From Gymnogyps californianus (taxonomy: Eukaryota; Chordata; Aves; Accipitriformes; Cathartidae): a stretch of DNA of 64,000 nucleotides. Below, piece after piece: positions 59,901-64,000 of the stretch. Below the pieces are notes generated by a model that was not told the origin of the DNA, made no database searches, and saw nothing but the letters and a program-made list of their open reading frames with translations. The position numbers and the translations under genes were made by a program. The stretch's first letter is position 1, and every line of letters begins with the position of its first letter. The stretch covers positions 496,001-560,000 of the forward strand of contig NC_059479.1 in NCBI RefSeq assembly GCF_018139145.2, given 5' to 3'.

Positions 59901-62057
59901 GGCCACCCCCTCCCCGCCCATCCCTCTTCATACGCAATGACCGTGCCTCCTCCAGCAGGTCCGTGGGACAGCAGCTTGCGTTGCTGCCAGCGGAGCAGGC
60001 TGGCCAGCAAGTAGGATCAGTGAAAGGACGGTGCACATCCGAGTGCACGCCTTCGACACCGTCACGACGACTTAGCATGCACCGTGAACCTGCTCCACCG
60101 CGCCCGCGCCGCCCGCCCTACCCCAGAGCAGCTCGCCCGCCCGCCGGCGAGGGACGGCACGTACACTGAGGCTCGGAGGAGGGTGTCTGCTTGGTGCAAG
60201 GGATGCACTCCCAGTCCAGCTGCCCGCTGATCCGCGCCTTGCGGTAAAACCTGCCAACAGAGCAGAGGGTCTCAGCAGCGCACGGCCCCGCGGCAAGCCC
60301 CCGAGCCCCCGCCAGCCCGGCTCTGGAGAGACAGGCGTGTCGTCAGTCCCCGGCAGCACAGGGAGAGCCGACCCCTCCCCACGCTCCTGCCCGGGCAGGC
60401 TGGGACGCCCCAAGGCAGCAGGTCTCCCCATCGCCGGCTGAAGCCATACCTGCAGCTACTTCTTCGTGTCTGTCGCCACTTTGGCCAAGGAGCGGCATCA
60501 CTCGAACTGCCTCCCCCCGATCAATAGTGATCAATAGCTCCACGAAGCCACAGAAACACCCCCCAGCCTACAACTGCGTCTGGGAAGAGGCTCGTAAACC
60601 AGAGCCCCGACTCGTTCCTCTGTCCTGAGTCCCCCTGCTCGCCAGCACATGGTCTGCAAGCCCTCAGGCATTTCGCAGACTGGTCGTACACAGCAGTCCG
60701 GGAGTTCAGCAACTCTTTAAACCCATCGCCCAAGGCACGATCTGTCCTCCTCTTTGGGGACCACCAACTGCAGTGGTCTACAGCCACTCATCTTCCAGGG
60801 CTTAGCCACCCTGGTGTCCACAGGAACAATTCAAGCCTGGAAGGAGTTTTCTTCCACTGCTCATTCATGGGAGCCTCCAGGTTCCCTTCTTTGGAGCTAC
60901 AAGGGGGCCATCGGATGGGTCTGATTTGCATGTCATTAGCATTGTCCTCAAAGCAGCAGCCCTGGGTCACCAGGGCTCCTCTTACGTCCCGTGTTCTGGG
61001 TGGCCTCAGATGAGCCCCCTCTGTCCATCCCCAACCCGCATGCTCCAAGGTGCGACCACCACGGCTCCGCTCGCGCCAGGATCCGGCCCCACTCACCCCG
61101 GCAGGCACTCCCCGCAGACTGCGTTGGTCGTCGCCGTGCAGTTGGACTTCTGGATGCGGTTGATGAGGGTGCAGGAGAGGCAGGGCTTGCAGCTCTGATG
61201 CCCCCAGCTGTCCTTAAACTTCCTGGGAGGGCAGGCAACGCACTGCGCATCCCCCCCGCCGCTGTCGCCGCAGTCCTGCAAGACACGAGGTCGGGTGCAC
61301 GGCTGTGGCGAGGAGCCACTTCAGGTCCCAAAGCAGTACCGAGGGGAACGGTGTCCCTTCTTTGGGGCAAAGGGTGGAGGGGTTACCGCGCACGCGAAGG
61401 GTCCTCAGAACCCAGCCGAGAGCAGACGCCACCACAGCAGCTCCGACGGAGAGACGCGGGGAAGCCGTCTGCTGCCCAGCCGTGGCCCACCGGCCGCGTT
61501 TAGGGAGGAGGAAAGCTCTGGCAGTGACGTGCCCCAGGAGGCATCGCCTCGGGGGGGACACCCCCCTGGGTGCCCGGGCGGGAAGCGCGACTCCCACCGC
61601 AGAGGCTGGGCCGGAGCCCCCCTGCAGCCACGTCCTGCACACGTCCATCCAGCGTGCAGCCTGGCTGGGCAGCGCGGCTTCGCTCAGGGCTACGGACCGG
61701 GAGGAAATTTAGATTTCCATCGGCAAAAAGGAAAGAGGGCAACCCGAGCAGCAACCTGAAATCCCTTCCCACCTCCCACTTCCATCGTCTCGCCCTCCTA
61801 TCCAGGGTGAGTGAAACTCTTCACCATCCCTTCCCACCAAGTCCCAGCTCTTCCCAACATGCTGGGACCAAAGACTGTCCTTCCGAAGGAAGGCTGGCAG
61901 AGGATTCGCCTAGCACTGTAAAAGCCTTGGTGCTAGATGATTCCCGGTCCTTCCAGAACAGCCGATTTACCTTAGAAAGCTCCTGCCCGGGCATGCAGTT
62001 TCTGCAGGGGGTGTGTTTCCCATGCTCATCCAGGTACTCGCTCTCTTGGTAGTCCAT
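56643..62057 (-). CDS. EDA2R: EDA2R (XEDAR, TNFRSF27), ectodysplasin-A2 receptor, with an added C-terminal death domain
   Basis: TNF-receptor-family protein that binds EDA-A2 and signals through TRAF6 to NF-kB and JNK in mammals. CDS exons on the - strand: 62057-61971, 61275-61097, 60250-60165, 59853-59689, 59159-59013, 58540-58050, 57739-57674 (uncertain), 57418-57370, 56938-56643. All junctions keep frame, giving 521 aa (499 without exon 7). There is no signal peptide, as in mammalian XEDAR (type III membrane protein). Residues 1-118 hold cysteine-rich repeats with N-glycosylation at N74-C-T. The TM helix is about 138-161, followed by Y-C-K. A P-V-E-C-T-E TRAF6-type motif is at 321-326, followed by L-D-L-Q-K-F as in human. 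Residues about 437-510 resemble the EDAR death domain, which mammalian EDA2R (297 aa in human) lacks. The human residues C3 and C15 are here Y3 and H15. Its neighbour is the convergent GPR83-like gene; AR would lie beyond the right edge by synteny. Confidence 0.93.
57370..57418 (-). CDS. EDA2R: EDA2R coding exon 8
   Basis: A short 49-base exon: V-D-D-A-Q-S-L-V-T-Q-I-S-S-T-A-K plus one base. The acceptor is TCTTGCCAG and the donor is G|GTAAGT, both strong. Its phases (0 in, 1 out) join it to exons 6 or 7 and to exon 9. It has no mammalian EDA2R counterpart that I recall. Confidence 0.75.
57614..57739 (-). CDS. EDA2R: EDA2R candidate exon 7, spliced onward or read to a stop
   Basis: A strong acceptor (CTCTTGCTCTCCAG) at phase 0 matches exon 6. 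The frame begins K-A-D-L-A-A-G-G and stays open for 41 codons to a TAG at 57616-57614. To reach exon 8 in frame it must end early, best at CCG|GTGACT (57674, 22 residues). The better-looking donor CTG|GTGAGC gives an immediate stop in exon 8. Read through, it gives a 426-residue receptor lacking the death domain. It could also be skipped, since exon 6 and exon 8 are phase-compatible. Confidence 0.55.
   Translation of the reverse strand, partial: KADLAAGGAGSSSLSGELVMNPVTNITEAQKMSGREMRLTA
58050..58540 (-). CDS. EDA2R: EDA2R coding exon 6 (TRAF6-binding region)
   Basis: Residues 222-385. The acceptor is TGGTTTCAG and the donor is CCG|GTAAGT, phase 0. It includes W-P-H-A-P-V-E-C-T-E-L-D-L-Q-K-F, matching the human W-V-H-S-P-I-E-C-T-E-L-D-L-Q-K-F and the TRAF6 consensus P-x-E-x-x-acidic. 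The roughly 55 residues after it are alanine-, arginine- and proline-rich and have no clear human counterpart. The exon is GC-rich, so a long antisense frame is also open here; that frame is not a gene. Confidence 0.93.
58961..58985. repeat. CTCC tetranucleotide repeat in EDA2R intron 5
   Basis: Five or so CCTC units, 28 bases from the exon-5 donor. Confidence 0.8.
59013..59159 (-). CDS. EDA2R: EDA2R coding exon 5 (cytoplasmic linker)
   Basis: Residues 173-221 plus one base. The acceptor TCCTCCAAG gives V-F-L-R-T-Q-N-F and leaves an open frame to the donor GAAG|GTACCT. The alternative acceptor 17 bases further in would hit a stop. The A-M-F-P-T-A-A-A-P stretch weakly matches human S-L-F-P-V-P-P-S. 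The rest, including C-E-E-Q-M-S-G-P-C-C, has diverged. Confidence 0.8.
59689..59853 (-). CDS. EDA2R: EDA2R coding exon 4 (transmembrane helix)
   Basis: Residues 118-172. It begins C-R-S-R-T-N and has the stalk P-T-V-P-P-Q-D as in human (P-T-V-P-P-Q-E). A single hydrophobic helix follows and the exon ends C-Q-R. The acceptor is TTTGCAG and the donor is G|GTGAGT, phase 1. Confidence 0.96.
60165..60250 (-). CDS. EDA2R: EDA2R coding exon 3
   Basis: Completes G89, then F-Y-R-K-A-R-I-S-G to Q117 and the first base of C118. It contains W-E-C-I-P-C-T-K-Q-T-P, nearly identical to human. The acceptor is TTGGCAG and the donor is T|GTACGT, phase 1; a shifted GT at 60160 would break the frame match to the homologue. 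Confidence 0.95.
61097..61275 (-). CDS. EDA2R: EDA2R coding exon 2 (cysteine-rich repeats)
   Basis: Residues 30-88 plus two bases. It begins D-C-G-D-S-G-G-G-D-A-Q-C and ends C-G-E-C-L-P. The cysteine spacing is that of EDA2R repeats 1-3, and the conserved glycosylation site N-C-T is present. The acceptor is CTTGCAG and the donor is GG|GTGAGT, phase 2. This is the most diagnostic exon of the gene. Confidence 0.97.
61971..62057 (-). CDS. EDA2R: EDA2R coding exon 1
   Basis: Residues 1-29, starting M-D-Y-Q-E-S-E-Y and ending P-G-Q-E-L-S-K, aligned without gaps to the human N-terminus. The donor is AAG|GTAAAT, phase 0. The exon starts upstream of the ATG, at 62081 (acceptor TCCTCCTCAG) or just before the ATG (CTCTCCAG). 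The ATG is followed by G (CCCCATGG). Confidence 0.92.
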
Positions 62058-62081
62058 TGGGGCTGGAGAGGGGCAGGGAGC

Positions 62082-64000
62082 CTGAGGAGGAGAGGAAGAG
62101 AAGGCAGAGAGGTCACAGCCAGCCCCACCGCTTTTCAGATGAGCAGCGTGCCCTTCTCTGGGCAGAAGTTTCCACTCTGGCCAGGACAGCAGTCTGCATT
62201 TCTGGCACATCATGGATGTCACTCTGGCAGGAGGCGGCTGCCCGCTCCCACTGCACGGCAGGCTGCTCCAGCAGCTCAGGAAGGGCTTCCCAGCAAGGCT
62301 GGTGAGGAACCGCCTGGTTTTGCTGCCACGTCGCAGCCTTCATGATGGAGCAAATTGAATTTCACGTCCGGTGTTAAGGTAGACCCACCGATTGCTCAGG
62401 TCACCGATTCGCAGGAGGTCAGTGGACTTTGCCAGCCCCCACTGTAGGTCTGGGTACCCCAGACTATCGGTACAGAGCTCAGTCCCAGCAAAGTCCCAGC
62501 TTTGGGATCCGGCAGCCCAGCTCTGGCCGGCGTGGCTGCGTTGGTCTGACGTGACCAAACGCCAGTGGCCGGCCGTGTCCCCAGCAGAACGGGACACGCA
62601 CCTGCAGCCCCGCTGCGCCAGCCCAGAGCCGCGCAGGCTGCCCAGGCTCTTGCTCCGCACATGTTCCGGCTCAGTGCGGGCTCACTTGCAGCAATCCCAG
62701 AGGACCGGCAGAACAAGCACCCACCTCCCTCAAAAACACCATCCAGAGCCTTCCCGAGGTGACTCAATGGCTCAGCTGCAGGTAACGGCTGAACTGCCCC
62801 GGCTGCAGTGGAGCCACGGTTTGCGCCTTCGGTGAGGGTGGCTCACAGGGGAACACGGGACCGGCATCTCGCCGAGAACAAGCAACTCGGAGCGAAGCTA
62901 CAAAACTGAGCAATTTATTTGGATTTTTGGGGCTGTCTGTTCATTTCTGCATATTCTAGGTGGGTTCTTACCGTGATGACAGAAACAGAATAAAATCCAC
63001 CCCCACTAGACCAATCTTCATTTTGCTTTCCCCATAACCTTGTGCAGCAAATCAGGAGAGAAACAGTGTTCAACCAGCCTTGGGAGCAAAACTCGTGAAC
63101 TTCTAAACACCCACCAGGAACAGGGAACACCTGAAAATGCTCTTTTGAAGAGCACCACCCTGAACAGCCTGAACCACCGGGGAAAACCTGGCATTTCAAC
63201 CAGAGCCATCCTGCTCCGCAGCCTCGGGAGGAGGAAAGGCTCGGCCGGGACGCCCGTCCCCTGCAAGGCTCTAGCAGCAGAGTGGGGAGCGGACTGCGGG
63301 GCCCTCGAGCACCCCCCGGCCCCTCCTGCCACAGCCCCCTCCCCTCCCATCCGCACCGTCCCCGGGCACCGAACACAACGTCCCACAGCAGCATTCCTCT
63401 GCAGGCTTTTTCTGCGCTCCTCTGCCTAATCCCCCACCACTCCCTCGCTGGCTGCCTTTTGGAAGCGGACACTTGGACGGGCTCCCCAGGCTCTGAACGA
63501 CCGAGATTCATTCGAGATGAAGTCTGCCCCGGACGAGCATAGAAAGTGAGTCACCCCTCGCCGCAGCTCCCGCACATGGCTGGGTCTCATTAGCTGTTAG
63601 AAGGAAAGGCAGCGCAAGCCAGCGAGGATTGGCGATGAGGAGCTAAGGGAGCTAAATTTATCTTGCAAACATCTCGGGAGGGGCATGATCACAGTCTATA
63701 AATAGCGTAAAGGTTACTGACACTACCGAATAAATAAAGGAGATTTGTCACCATCTCAGAAGGTGGCGAAGAGGGAGCTCGGTGCCAGTGCCCTTGGAGA
63801 AGCACAGGGTTTAGCGCTGGGGCTCAGCTACAGGCTGAATGCAGTAGGAGAAATAAAAAGGGGGGAGACAGGCCCCAAACGGGTGACACACAACTGCTTC
63901 GGAGGGCTGGCACGCTAACGGCCCGAACCCAGCCTCTCGGTGAGCTCAGTGCCCGCACCCTGGCTCGCCCCCGCCGGCGGGTGCCTCGGCCCAACGCAGC
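62082..64000 (-). other. Upstream region of EDA2R, possible 5' untranslated exon
   Basis: I recognise no coding exon. The exon-1 acceptor implies at least one untranslated exon upstream. A plausible donor on the - strand is CACG|GTAAGA with the exon end at 62972, but its promoter and acceptor are unassigned. The last 60 or so bases of the window turn CpG-rich (CGCCCCCGCCGGCGGGTGCC) and could be the edge of a CpG island lying mostly outside. Confidence 0.35.

Overview
This is vertebrate nuclear DNA, almost certainly from a bird. The genes have introns with GT-AG junctions. There are two 5'-truncated CR1 LINE fragments. There is also a solo LTR, plus a fragment of a related LTR, of a type I know from bird genomes (the + strand reads tgtcgtgggttaaccccagc at its edge). 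The species cannot be read from the sequence.

Two protein-coding genes are well supported, and they point towards each other. On the + strand at 27506-35933 is a four-exon, 412-residue class A G-protein-coupled receptor of the GPR83 family. On the - strand at 62057-56643 is EDA2R (XEDAR, TNFRSF27), the receptor for the A2 isoform of ectodysplasin, in eight or nine coding exons. As I recall it, the mammalian X chromosome carries HEPH, then GPR83-related receptors (Gpr165 and Pgr15l in mouse), then EDA2R, then AR. The window therefore looks like the avian counterpart, which is chromosome 4 in chicken and 4A in songbirds. This synteny is why I call the receptor GPR83-like rather than GPR83 itself.

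Layout: 1-23.4 kb has no recognisable gene, only an LTR fragment near 18.6 kb and homopolymer runs. At 23.4-24.0 kb is a CpG island with Sp1-type GC boxes, an inverted CCAAT box and a splice donor, probably the receptor's promoter and first exon. At 24.0-27.2 kb are a CR1 3' end and an unexplained 282-codon open frame on the - strand. The receptor gene fills 27.2-36.7 kb, with a solo LTR and its 5-bp target duplication in intron 2. From 36.7 to 52.2 kb I see only a CR1 fragment and simple sequence. From 52.2 to 56.6 kb lie a possible distant EDA2R polyadenylation signal and a second, unassigned CpG-rich block. EDA2R fills 56.6-62.1 kb. The rest, to 64 kb, is upstream of its start codon and may hold a 5' untranslated exon.

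The main surprise is at the end of EDA2R. Mammalian EDA2R stops soon after its TRAF6-binding motif and has no death domain. Here the frame continues through further exons into a segment that resembles the EDAR death domain (about residues 437-510). One upstream exon can either splice onward or read into a stop, which would give forms with and without the domain. Two extracellular cysteines of the first cysteine-rich repeat are also missing as a pair.

The two genes probably do not work together; they are neighbours by conserved synteny. All exon boundaries were read by eye from splice sites, reading frame and remembered mammalian homologues; no search or transcript data were used.
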